Shown piece after piece: positions 23,180 through 35,121 of a stretch of DNA of 64,000 nucleotides (position 1 is the first letter of the stretch; every line of letters begins with the position of its first letter). Made by a program: the position numbers and the translations under genes. Below the pieces are notes generated by a model, which saw only the letters and a program-made list of their open reading frames with translations, was not told the origin of the DNA and ran no database searches. Source of the DNA: Eucalyptus grandis (Eukaryota; Streptophyta; Magnoliopsida; Myrtales; Myrtaceae); assembly GCF_016545825.1 (NCBI RefSeq), contig NC_052616.1:6944001-7008000 (forward strand), given 5' to 3'.

Positions 23180-25071
23180 GACGCTGCTGGCCTCGCTCGA
23201 GAACCTCGAACCGAACGAGCTTTGGCAGTGACGTGGTGAAGGAGGGGACCGATGTCAGGAGCGAGCCTGGGATCAAGGGGAGGACAATGCAGAAGACGTG
23301 ACAAGGAAGGAAGAAGTAGGGTCGCCAAGATGATAAAGTGAACTACTTCTCTAGGGAATTTCAAGACGCGAAGGACACCGCAATAAAGAAAAACCAAAGA
23401 TAGATGGGAGATGAATATTCAGGGGGGGTCTTATAAAATTCATTTTTCTTGAAAGAGAAAGAAAGTAAAATTGGTAAAAAGGGATTATCCATAAAAATTG
23501 CACTTGATGAAATCCCATTTCTTTCCCCTTAGATTTTGAGTGAATGTTTGTTTCTCGTCAATAAAAAGGACAGAAGCATACTCTCACTTGATTTTTTTAA
23601 AAGATACTCGTAGTATTAAGATAAGAAAACGACGCCGGGTGTTTAATTCCTTCATCTAATTACGTTTGTTAACATCGTTCTCAATTCATTATGGCGTCAT
23701 GGGCACGCGTAACGCGTTCATGAAGATGAAGTCTAAATCAAGATCGAGAAACGGAGAGAAAGAGACGGGTGGTACTTTGCTAAATGATGGGTGCAAGTAA
23801 TTGGCTGATTACTGAGTTTGGATTCGGATTTTCTGGCCACGGTAGGTATGTGAACATCATTGCGGATTTGCTTTCTGGAACCTCGTTTGGATCTGCTGGA
23901 TCTTTACCCTTTTCTGCATTTTCACTCACGGAAGAAGCACCAAAATTGAAGCAAAGATGTCTTAACAGAATTTAATCGACAGCGAAATATTTGAAAATTA
24001 CAGTTAAAATATATGTCGGAATTTAAAGAACGACATGATATCTCAAAACTACAGTTATAACTATTATACAAGAAATGAAAGATTGCAAGATCAATTTGTT
24101 TTTGTGCAGAGCTTCTCCAATACATAAACACTTATATACATAGTGTTCACAGTATAACTATCTATAAGCAGTTCTTTAGCAATTCCTTCACATTTCCAAA
24201 GTGTTAGGTTTCATATCCTCTCTAGGTGGTTACTAAATTTAGATGAATAACTTCATCAGTCTATATGCGATTACAAAAAGTTACAACGATACTTATCATC
24301 AATAAGCTCAAATATTTGAAAAAAAAAATCACTACTAGACAATTACTTGTCAATGTCAATCTCAACGTTGACAACTCGGTCGATGACTTACTTGCTTGCC
24401 AATGATTTTCAAGTTATCAACATTTATCGAAAAGAATTTAAATATGGAAAAATATCGCTACTCATCAAGTTGTTGATTGTTCTGTTCACTAATGATTTTT
24501 TATGTTCACCAAATATCGTTCTCATAAATTGAGTTTATCATTTATCTATAATAATCAAAAGTTAGATCATTTTTTTATTTTTTTGTGTGTAAACGCTCAT
24601 TAGATTAACAAAGATCTAATATGAAAATCAAGCCATAAAGCTCAAAGTGATGACCAAACTTCGTACAGCTTATGTATTGCTCACTATAAGCTTCGATTGT
24701 ATATATCCAATTTGGTATTGGCTTTGCATGTTCTTTCAATCTCGATACAATTTGATCGCTAAGCTTTTCTACTGGAATCACTTAACTTTCAACTCAACAC
24801 AGCTTGACCTCTACAGCTCGACTCCACCGGAAACCGCGATTCATTTCAGGAACTCACGAAGCAGGGCCCTTTTGGGGCAATGATTAAGCGACCGATTGAC
24901 AAAACACCACGATTCTCGGTGCATTAACTTCTCGAGCAAAGTACGAAACCACTCTTTTGCCGAGATGAAGGGGGGACACGGGATCGGGAAGTCAAAAAGG
25001 GGAGCTTTTGAGGATCAAACTCCCTACTAAACTCATCATTTGACGGGGGCTAAAGGGCTCTTGTCGGTACG
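23180..25071. other. Intergenic, no gene seen
   Basis: Upstream of the GMC oxidoreductase gene. AT-rich, with short open frames only and no recognisable repeat boundaries. Confidence 0.5.
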
Positions 25072-25086
25072 AGCATCATCCTATCT

Positions 25087-25258
25087 GTTTTTTTTTTTCT
25101 TTGATGTTGGAGGAATCGGCTTGCAGCCGACAGCCGCGCCGTAAATCTCCAGGTGATACGTAAGCAGGAGAACTCACCACCCCGAGTCACACTTAATACA
25201 CCTAGCGCCTCCTCTGAGTTTTGAACTCTTCACCTCTGATGGCTCCGCGGCCGATGGT
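25087..25258 (-). mobile_element. SINE-like retroposon with poly(A) tail and target duplication
   Basis: On the minus strand the element ends in an A-rich tail (plus-strand poly-T at 25088-25099). It contains AGTTCAAAACTC, similar to a tRNA-type B box, near its 5' part. It is flanked by AGCATCATCCTATCT at 25072-25086 and AGCATCATCATATCT at 25259-25273, a 15-base duplication with one mismatch. Short length, tail and long duplication fit a SINE. The A box is not convincing to me. Confidence 0.7.
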
Positions 25259-25273
25259 AGCATCATCATATCT

Positions 25274-26165
25274 ATTCCCCAAACATCAGTCGACAAGCTT
25301 GAGGAGGAGCCCATGTGAACGATTGAATTTTTTTTTGGGGGGGGAATTGAATGAGAAAGCCAACCACTCAGACGCAGGGTGGGTCGGCCACACTAAATAC
25401 GGCGCGTTGCGGAGAGAGGGGCTCATAAATTCGCTTTAGCTATATCTGTACGACCGCAATTTATAAGACTCACAATTGCGCCTGAGGAAAATTAAATTTA
25501 GAGACGACACGAAGTTGTGAGGCAGCTGTTTTTCTTTTTCTTTTTCTTTTTTCCTTTTTCTTGTTATTTTGCCCTTCTCTAGCTATCATCTGGGAGTAGA
25601 TGAATTTCCAATTTCCGGATGGATTTCACAGTCGGAATCACGAAAAAGACATTGACTAAAAATGATACTAGAAAAAGCGAAGTCATGATATAGATTCTAT
25701 CTATTTACTCATCCAATCAGTGTCGCGAAACAATCGTTAGAAAAAAGGTTAATCACCGGGTACATCCGGGTCGTCATTTATTATTATGATAATAGTTTTC
25801 GTTGATTAATTATTGATTTTTCATCGCGATCATTATTTGGCCAGAAGAGATGAGGTGGGAGGCGTATGGGCGGGCAAAGAGAGACGAGAGGCGGTGACGT
25901 GGTAGCCTCTGATTCAATCAAACCACCTCAGGAATGGTAGTTATATGTTAGTAGGTGGAGGCATTTAATTTTTTTTGCCTCGTTCGTGGCTTCCTTGTCC
26001 GTTTGGGGGTTGTGACTGGGGGAAGATCTGTCTCTGTATTGTCCTTCGCAGCTCAGTAGGGCCTCAGCAGTACAGACTTAGATCTTTCCAATTTAATGGG
26101 GGCACCGCGGTTCTCGGCATCAGCGCTCCTCGCCACAAGCACAACCGGTGCGGTTAGCAACCGAA
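25274..26165. other. Intergenic, no gene seen
   Basis: No recognisable coding sequence; T-rich tract near 25528-25562. Confidence 0.5.
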
Positions 26166-26853
26166 GAAATTACCAAAAAAGTAAAGTCATAGACCCATAA
26201 CGTTTATATTAATTTGTTCCTTAATTTTTTTTATTTGGCTAATTTAGTCTTGAATATTTTCACAATTCATCAATTTTAACAGAAAATCATTAATGTGAAC
26301 GATCTTTATAATGATTTAATATATTTTTTTAATTGTTTACATTTTTCTTTTCTTTTCTTTTCTTTTTTTTCCCCTTTCTTTCTCCACCAGTTGCCGAACC
26401 TTGACAATGCCGTTCAGTCATAGGAGACGACTAGCGAGCCCTCACTAGCCTTAGACGAGAGGCAATCCCATAGACCTTGGGCAAGGCTCACCCTCTCCAA
26501 GATCTAGTGAGAGGTGACCTCACTAACCACGCCCAAAGCTTGTGAGGCCAACCCTCACCAATCATCGACTATGGCTAGTTGTTGGCCATCATCGAGACCC
26601 AACAATTAACAAAAGAAGAAGGAAAATAAAATAAAATAAAAATGTGAAATTAAATATAATTATAAAAATTATAAAAACTATTTATGCCAACTTCGGTTGT
26701 GTCACATAAGACAATTGGCAATCTAAATCAATGATTTCCAACCAAAATTAATAAATTGTCAAAAAATTTAAGACTAAATTAGTCAAATTAAAATATTTAA
26801 GATCAAATTGATATAAATATAATAAGTCTGTGATTCCTTTTTGGATAATTTTC
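26166..26853. mobile_element. AT-armed, GC-core element with terminal inverted repeats
   Basis: The left end (GAAATTACCAAAAAAGTAAA) pairs with the inverse of the right end (GAAAATTATCCAAAAAGGAA). Similarity continues for about 100 bases (TATATTAATTT against TATATCAATTT, then TAATTTAGTCTT in both). The core at 26380-26600 is rich in GAGG/CCTC words with AAGATCTAGTGAG. No clear target duplication. Confidence 0.7.
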
Positions 26854-27494
26854 GCATTAGGGTTACTCCGCCGCCTCTCTCTCTTTCTATCTCATTAAAT
26901 CCACCTCGACGACATCCATAATCCTCAATTTGTCAATTCCCCACCGTCACTACCCACCAAAAAGACGCGAAATGTCTAATTAATAAAGACGCGACCGCCG
27001 CCGCCGCCGCCCCCACAAAAAAAAAAAAAAAAACACCAGTATCCACCGCCAAGAATAACCTTGAGTTGTGGTTCCTCCATTATTGATCCAACTTCACAAT
27101 GTCAGGATGCAAAACTTGACCGTGCCTTATACGCGATCCAGTGATACTGTTCTTTCTCTGGCAATTTAATCGCTCCAGTACGTCTCGCCTACATTACGGA
27201 TGTAAACCGCATTAAACCACAGAAAGAGTGCGATCTGGCCACTGGCCATCTACCTATTTCGGTGACCAAAGCTTGAAAATGGATTGAGAGAGCAAAAGTA
27301 AGTGAGATTTTCGGGGACCCCATCTACTGTGGGAAAGATCCCGATCGAAAACTTCTAGAGAATCTCACTCAAGAAAAAGTCCGTCGGACCTCATCAGTTA
27401 CAGTTTTAGAGCACATGTACAGACATATTGGAGAAGAAAAGAGAACAAATATAAGATGGCATTAGAAGGGACACCGGCTACGAGAGACATGAAC
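26854..27494. other. 3' flank of the SPX-MFS gene
   Basis: Carries a CCG trinucleotide run near 26996-27010 and a poly-A near 27017-27033. The 3' part presumably holds the SPX-MFS 3' untranslated region and polyadenylation site; I could not fix the exact end. Confidence 0.4.
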
Positions 27495-30400
27495 TTAGTA
27501 GAGGGTGTTGTAGGTGTAAATGGTGGCGATGATGGATGATATGCAAATCGCTAGCGAAGGAAGGAGGGTGATGTTCAAGAGCCTGCTCTCCCCCAAGTAA
27601 CCGGCCAACGTTATTGTGCCATCTGCGATCACCCGGGCGATCGTTCCCGCTTCTGTTGAAAGTAAGCCGCCATTGTAGGTTCCCCGCGAAAGCCGGGACG
27701 ACATGACGCGCGAGAGTAGCGACAGGTTGACACCTGGAAAATGTCGAAGAATATGAAGAAAATGTCAACAAGGAAGAACCGTGCAAAAACCCCTGCTCTC
27801 TCTCTCTCTCCCCCCCCTTCCCACTTCATAAATTGCATGATAATTTCCAGCTTTCACTCTCCCATAAATTGCACAGTGATTTCATTTCATGGAGCATGCA
27901 CTTGAACCCGTCCACTGCATTGTCTAAACCGGAGAACTGTCTTTAATGATCCACGTGTTTAGTACTTTTTTTCTATATGTTCACTGACATCTTACACATT
28001 TTGACGATGTATTCGAGGCCAGAAGAAAATTACTACTCAGGAAATGGATGCATGATCCCTTTATGTCATGCTCATGAGCTATCAGTAAGATTGCAGGAGT
28101 TGCCTTAATAGACGGAGTTAAAATTGGTTATGGAAGTTTCTTGGATATCTTCGTTTTTCTCAGAGATGAATATTTAGCAGTAGATTCACTCGATTCTTGC
28201 CTTTCTATATTCCCCAGGAGTAAACTAAACTAATACGGTACCTTCAAGAACTTCGGCAGAAACAAACATGATGAGCCCTGAAGAGACGTATTGTGCAACA
28301 GAATAGGGTATTATTAGGTGGAAACTTAGTATTATGCCTATGCAAACCATGACTTCAGATGCCAGCAAAATTTGCCTGCAATCAAATCAATGAGAACAGT
28401 TACAAACTATTTTCATGATGAGGAATTACCTAATAAGCCAAATAACTTCTCAAACATTTGGGATTACCTGTCTTCAAACATGTTGCTAATGTAGCTTCCA
28501 ACAATAATATTTACTGGAAGAACTGTCAAGCCGAGAAATGCAAGGAAAATCGCCACTTTGGTTGTTGACCATCTAAAGTAGTATGTGGTGATGACACTAG
28601 ATTCTGAGAGTAAAATCTCCATTGCATACTTGAGCATGAAGTAAATCAGCAATTGAACCTAAAAACATAGTTGTAGTTAAAGTATATTTGATGTATGAAC
28701 CATTCCTATCCAACTTTTAAAAAAATAAAGAATCCAAGAGAACATTTGACTAGAAAAAATGACCATATGAAAGATAAATTCAACTTCCAATTAGAGTATG
28801 TACTGTGGCCTTGATGACACAGAGAGCCAATTGAAAGACCAAGAAATCATTGTAGATTTATCATAGAGAAAAAATTGCTGGCCACAATAAATTCATGTTT
28901 TATGAATGTTTCAGGCCTAAAAGAGTCCATCCTGGAAACATGTGCTGTGAATTACGATATAATCCATAGAACACAGTGCATGCAAGTCTAGTGCAGATGG
29001 AGTCTCTTTGGACCAATCTAATTTTCTATGAAGCTGCATTGTGTGTTTAAAAGAAAAAAGAAGTCCAGGGAACATTCCAATACCTTTACAGAGGGTGTTA
29101 GTAGCCTATACGCTGATGCAATTGAAGTGGCTGGTTGGTGAGATTCCTCAGAAGCTTCATCACTTCCATCAAATTCTTGATCGCCACTTTCATCTTCATC
29201 TTTTTCCTCCAGACTTAAAAGCAATGGTTGCTGGAGACCATTCTCAAGAGCATCGGTTTGTAATGATTCTGTCATGCAAAATTTACAAGATAACTACAAA
29301 AACAGATGAACCATGAACAAAGACATTGTAAACGCAATGATTCTCTGGACAAGAGGACAATTAACTCCCTATGATGCGAGCAAAAGTTTAAGCCAATTGG
29401 ATTTTAGATTTCCGAATTGGCAATGAATCATAAAGTGGATGCTGAATCCCAACGACATCTTACATCTGGGTATCAAGATTAAAATTTCCACATTCTATCA
29501 AACTTAGATAATGATGAAACAAGTAGTCTTTCATGGTTCAATTTAACGATAAGATTCCCTTTACCAAAAAAAAAAAAAAAACGATAAGATGCAGCTCATA
29601 ATCCCAAAGATAGCTTCTCAGTTACTAGAAAAGGTGGAGGCTTTATTGGACCAGTAATAACATGACCATAGAAAAGTTGCGGGCAAGTGAAAACAATTTA
29701 CCTTCATTAGACTCTTCTGGCTTGTGGCTTGGTTCCTTCTCACGGGAGGGTTCTTTAAATGAAATCCACAACCATATTAAGTAGAAGAGCCATCCAACAG
29801 CCATTGCCCATCCAGGCAGAGTCTCCTGATTGAATGTAATATTGAAGACTTTGAAATGACACTGAAATAAACCAGCAAGAGCAGGACCACAGGCCATGCC
29901 AAGAGCACTAGCGCTCACAAAACCTGCAGATGCCTGCATTCTGATCTTTATTGGTACACAGTCACTTATATAGCGTCGATTAACAGCTCGAGCAGAGCCG
30001 AATCTGCAATTATACAAGGAAACTTTTTACAATCTGAAGCACGATTTAGGAGTTACAATATCTGCAGGGTCAAAGATGTGTTAATGTTAACAGCAGGCAG
30101 CATACTTGAGAACCTGATAAGACTAATACCAAAATTTCAAATTCAAGAACATAACCTATCCATCTGCAATCTAGACAACAGACTGTCAGGAAGTTTCAAG
30201 TGGTTAGGCTACGGAAGTCTCACACTGTCTAGGACATGCATAGTCAAAAACTTCTTTATCAACATACTCTTCAAGATTTCAAAGACACGATCAATCCAAA
30301 TATGAGCACCATCCTTCTATTTTAATAAATGATTAATAACCGGGCTATCTTCTGATAGATAATTGAACAAGACTAAGCAGCATTGGTCAGAAGAGGCTGT

Positions 30401-33271
30401 CAACATTACATGTGCAGTGACAGATTTTCTTAGTATTCAGATGACCCTGTCTAGGAATAAACTTACTATTTGATGAAAAACATGTGGGTACAACATCTGG
30501 ATTATTCAGCCAGTGATAATTTCCCTCTCCTTTAAGAATACAATATATAAGGTCAAATTGATTGTGTCCTTTATTTCAAGTAAAAGTAGTTCGCATTACC
30601 TATGACCAACCATAAAACAAAGCCAATCTGCCTGGGCAGGTTAAATGACAGAGAGTGACACAATTTGCAAAATTGATGGTTTCAAAAAGAAAAATACAAG
30701 GAGTTAGGTTTCTTACCCACATAAAAGACGACCCATTAGAAGAATAGAAATCGAATTTAGATCGTAGGCCATTGCGTACATGATATTGCCCAGGAAGAGG
30801 ACAATACTGCTGAAGACAAGAGGTCTGAAGTATGATTTATTTGACCATGCACTGAAATATACTGAAGAGAACACCTGTGCAACAGCCATTGCTCCAATCA
30901 CAACTCCACAAACTGTGGCGGCAGCACCAAGACTCAGGGCATAATCATCTGCTGTGGGCACGATGATGTATGTATTGACCATATATAGAAAAGTGTTTGC
31001 CAGGTTCAACAGTAAAGACATAAAATGGTATCTTCCATCGTCAACTTGTTCCTCGACTGGAGTTGGTAGTTCCTCATGCAAAATTAATGCATGCTGTGCC
31101 AGAAAGTGTAGGAAATTTGTTGAGTGGGTCAACCTGTCTACTGCTGCTTTTATTGACTCGATTGTGGGATCCTGCAGAAGAACCTTGGTAAATATCATAG
31201 TGGAACATCATTCTGCAGTAGGAAACAACCACGAAATACAAATTACATTGCATGGATAATATCTGGTGGAGATAAACCTGTAGAGGAAGAGCAGGCTGGT
31301 CATAGATTGACAAGTAGCTTCCTTGGCAATCCTCCAAATCTGCGAGGTTGCGGGAAATTGCCCCAACAACAGCTCCTATCCCCTGGAATTTTGGCACGCA
31401 GCCAGCTTGTTATGATGTGCCTATGCCATTAATCTATATTCGATGGAGAAGTTCCAGTTTCATAACAGATACTAACAAAATGGAGCATGAATAACCTAAG
31501 TAAAAAAGATGCTGGACTAAGCTTATACCACATGCTTGAACACTTGCTGAAGCTGAGAGTAAGGATGATTAGCACGAGTTTTGACATAGTAGTCTGTAAA
31601 TCTATGTCTTAAGCGTTTGTCAAACTTCTTCAGTATCTTCCGCAGACCAACTGCATTCAACTCAACAAAATAAAGGAGCTTCAAAAGATCTCGCCCCACT
31701 TCTCTATAAGCTTCTCTTAATTCAGATATTTTTGATATATCTTGCTGCCGCTGAAGAGCTTCTTGCTGCTCTCCTAGCTTGGCAATCCTGCTGGCTAGGT
31801 GACCTTGTTGCTCCAAAAGGAAAAGGACAATCTTCTCAATCTGATATCATCAGATGACTTATTAAACATATTTGAAATGAATTTCCATACATGAAAAAAA
31901 ATTAAAAATTAAAAAATTATATAATTTCTTTGCAGGATCACACCATATAGTGTTCTTTTATCAATCATCTCATGAGAATAAAGATCAGAAAAAAACATGG
32001 CACCAAATATCAAGACCACTGCTCTGTATTGAATTGATCATAATACCCCTCCTCATTCTCATATGCATAGACACAATAAAACAAATCCTTTTCTCTAAAA
32101 TCTCAATGTCACTGCACAAAAGGATTTCTCCTAAATAAGAGTTGATATCAGCTGGTTAATGGGCCTTTTAAGTACGATAAACAATTCCACCACTTGTTCA
32201 TTGCTCAATCAATCTCGAGGAAGGACACTACAACTAGTCCTGCAGTGTGGAGTTGAATTTGTGAATCCTTTCACACCATTGCTTCCAGAGAACAGAATTT
32301 CATAAACATCAACAAACTCCCAAAGGGCTAGTAAGATGTTATTGTCCAAATGCATTCTAAGTAATATAGGAGTATTCACATATGAAATATTTTTCTGAAA
32401 CGAAAAGAAAACTTCCTGCCTGAAAAAGCTTGTAAGACTGTACAGAGTTACAGCTCCATATACCTGGTTGTCCAATAATATAGGAGTATTCATAAATGAA
32501 ATATTTTTCTGAAACGAAAATAAAACTTCCTGCCTGCAAAAGCTTGTAAGACTGTACAGAGTTGCAGTTCCATATACCTGGTTGTCCAACATTCTAGAGA
32601 AATCCTTAAGAACATGTCCACGATCTTGACTTCCAACTTGAATTTGTTGAGTATATTGTCTTACTTTCTTCTTCATCAGCTTATAGTTGATGTAATAACT
32701 GAAAATTTGATTAAAGAGGGACAAATTAAGAACCTATCAAATTAATATCAGGAAAAAGGTAATGCAGCATTAGCAGCTTCAATAACTTCATACGATGCAA
32801 CTGCATGGGCATACAAGAAACCTAAAGGCAACACTATTTATATATTAGGACGTCAATTATGCATAGGAAAGAACTCAAAGCACCATGAGACATTTCCTGG
32901 AACAAAATGAACACCAGCAAGCATGCATGGAGTTTCACAGAAGCAGAGTCTCAAGACAAGTTGTCAAGTTCACTCTATTTTTGGAGAAGATAGCTACCTT
33001 GACTTAGACATGGTAGTAAATATTATCTAAGAACTATGAGGCACATGAAATGACACATTTCATATAGAATGGCAGAAAACTCCACGTGAGACCAGATTGG
33101 ATGACACTCCGTGTGGCTTTTCCAACCACTGGTGAAAAAATACACACTCATAACTTTTTCCAGGAATTTCAAACTAACGATTTGACAATATAAGCCTGTA
33201 CATTGCAGCCAATCATACCCCTGCCATTCTTGAATTTGCCTTTCTTTCAGCTTTTTACCAAAGGCGACCAT
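27495..33271 (-). CDS. SPX-MFS vacuolar phosphate transporter (PHT5/VPT type)
   Basis: Ten coding exons: 33219-33271, 32578-32698, 31529-31840, 31278-31382, 30717-31171, 29702-30003, 29084-29268, 28468-28658, 28242-28375, 27495-27733. All phases agree and give 698 aa, the family's normal length. Residues 1-145 are the SPX domain, which senses inositol pyrophosphates; basic clusters KLMKKK (near 24-29) and KKFDK (129-133) are the expected ligand-binding patches. An MFS transporter follows (first helix near [16 protein letters not shown]), with a cytosolic acidic loop in exon 7 ([10 protein letters not shown]). The C-terminus [19 protein letters not shown] is typical. Family members load phosphate into the vacuole. 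The ATG at 33271 follows a 3' splice site (TGCAG), so the leader has an intron. An internal 114-bp duplication copies the exon 2 donor. Confidence 0.95.
32362..32589. repeat. 114-bp tandem duplication spanning the exon 2/intron 2 boundary of the SPX-MFS gene
   Basis: Copies lie at 32362-32475 and 32476-32589 (for example ACTTCCTGCC at 32411 and 32525). Each includes GGACAACCAG or its near copy followed by the donor GTATATGG. The right copy contains the exon end used in the standard model (donor at 32577). The left copy provides a second donor at 32463. Confidence 0.9.
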
Positions 33272-33274
33272 GGC

Positions 33275-35113
33275 TCTGCAATTCATCACAAAAGTTCATT
33301 AGGGAGGGGGAAAAGTTAGATAATAGATGTCCTTCTGAAATAAAGCATAGAACTTTCACATCAAAAAGGAAATTCTCTTTTGTATTTAGTTGAAAGAAGA
33401 GCATAAACACGACAATCTCCCATATCAAAGAAAACAAAAGTATCTGAAGTGCAGGGGAAATACTTATATGGACCGGGAAAATCACAACTGTTGGATGTTT
33501 TAGGTGGGGACCCACATGATTAACAGCTGGGATTCCCCAAGTCCACCTTGGACGCATCCAGTAAAGAATTTGCCAGATTCCATACAGAGTTACTGATTTC
33601 ATCTTATTGTAAAAGGAAACATTCTCAAGCCAGAAATACAAGATATCTACCCTAGAACTCAAAGCTTCTGAAAACAGTATATCATGCCATTCCAATGATA
33701 TAGAGAAACAGCATACAAGAACAAGCAGATGTCCATTGCACTACAAATGCTTAGATATGAGTTGTAAAATCCCCAAAGTACCAGTAGCATTGCATGAGTC
33801 ATACAGCGCGGGAAGTGCATTTAGCAGAAAGCAGGGGGCACACCAGAATGGCAGTAACTAAAGACTTTTCTACCAAATACATTTGGTTAGATAGATTCCT
33901 TCACATTTTCGAGACACAAAGAAAAACCAAGAGAATCCCTCTCTTCCAATACTAAGAATGTGCATAATTCTTCTTATTCCTTAGGTTTCGACGTACATGG
34001 TGTCATATCTGTCGGGTTACATTTTCATTAAGCATCCTGATCTTTAGCAGGATTAAGCAATCTGTGGCTTGAATTCTTCACTAACTTAAGGAAGAATTCG
34101 AAAATTCACGTTCAAAAACCACACAACACGCCCAAGCCGACGTGAATTAATAAATAAATCGATGCCACAACCGCAAGCCAATGCATCAATAGAGTCCAAC
34201 CCCCGCAAACTTACACACTCGTCAGGATCTTGAAAGTAGAACGAAGACAAGAAAAATTAAAAATAATCAAAAAAAGGCCGCTTTCGAGTCAGTAATAGTA
34301 GATATACGCAAAGCGAATTATCAGATTGACCAGTATCAAATGAGCTGGAGTTCTCAAACATGAATCTTTCAATTCAACCATCAAGTTGAATCGACGAGCG
34401 ACCGCATCAAAACGTGAAAACTCCAAGCTCGACCATCCCGAAGAGCTCTGTTCGATCCCCGAGAATGCTCGGGCGACGTTTTCACTCAGCTCCGCAGCTT
34501 CCGGACAGCATCGACACCATCAAAAAAAGACGCAAAACAACGACGCCACCGCGGCGCTAGGAGCGGGCTAGGGCGCCTTCACATCCTCACTCCCTCACTC
34601 TCCCTCTCCGTACCTCCCTCTCCGTACAACCTCCCTGCCCGTCCCTCTCCCTCTCTCTCTCTCTCTCTCTCCCCCGTCACTCTCCCCCAGCTCCTATAAG
34701 CAAGCCTGCACGCACGCACCTACCGAAAACGCCGACGCGAACCGACTCTCGCCGACACCAGGACGAACGAAACTCACCACAGACCGAATCCGACGGAAGC
34801 CCTCGCGATCCGGAGCGCTCCTCCCAGGCTCACGTGGCGACCGGACGGACGACCGCGCGAGCGTGCGCGCGCTTGCTTCCGCGGGGACGACGACGACGGA
34901 ACCGAGAGCTGAGGAACGGCGGCGGCGGTGGCGCGGCGTGCGGGCGCCTTCCGGGGAGCCGGGGAGGTCGAATCGGGAGAGCGGGGCAATGGAGAGTCCT
35001 CGCGAGCTTTTGCCGAATCGAAGAGGATAGTGAGCGAAAGGAAGGGAAGAGAGAGAAAGAAGAGAGAGAGAGAGATGGGATTCTACGGTTTAGCAGAGAA
35101 AAGCGGATCCTGT
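33275..35113 (-). other. 5' leader and leader intron of the SPX-MFS gene
   Basis: A splice acceptor (TGCAG followed by AGCC) lies four bases before the ATG at 33271, so the first untranslated exon is upstream, probably within the GC-rich block at about 34600-35080. A CT/GA microsatellite (34640-34669) lies in that block. The precise donor was not determined. No other gene is visible in the 1.3-kb intron. Confidence 0.55.
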
Positions 35114-35121
35114 TATTTATA
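35114..35121 (-). promoter_or_regulatory. TATA box candidate for the SPX-MFS gene
   Basis: The minus strand reads TATAAATA immediately upstream of the GC-rich leader block, predicting a start near 35085 and agreeing with a spliced leader. Confidence 0.55.
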
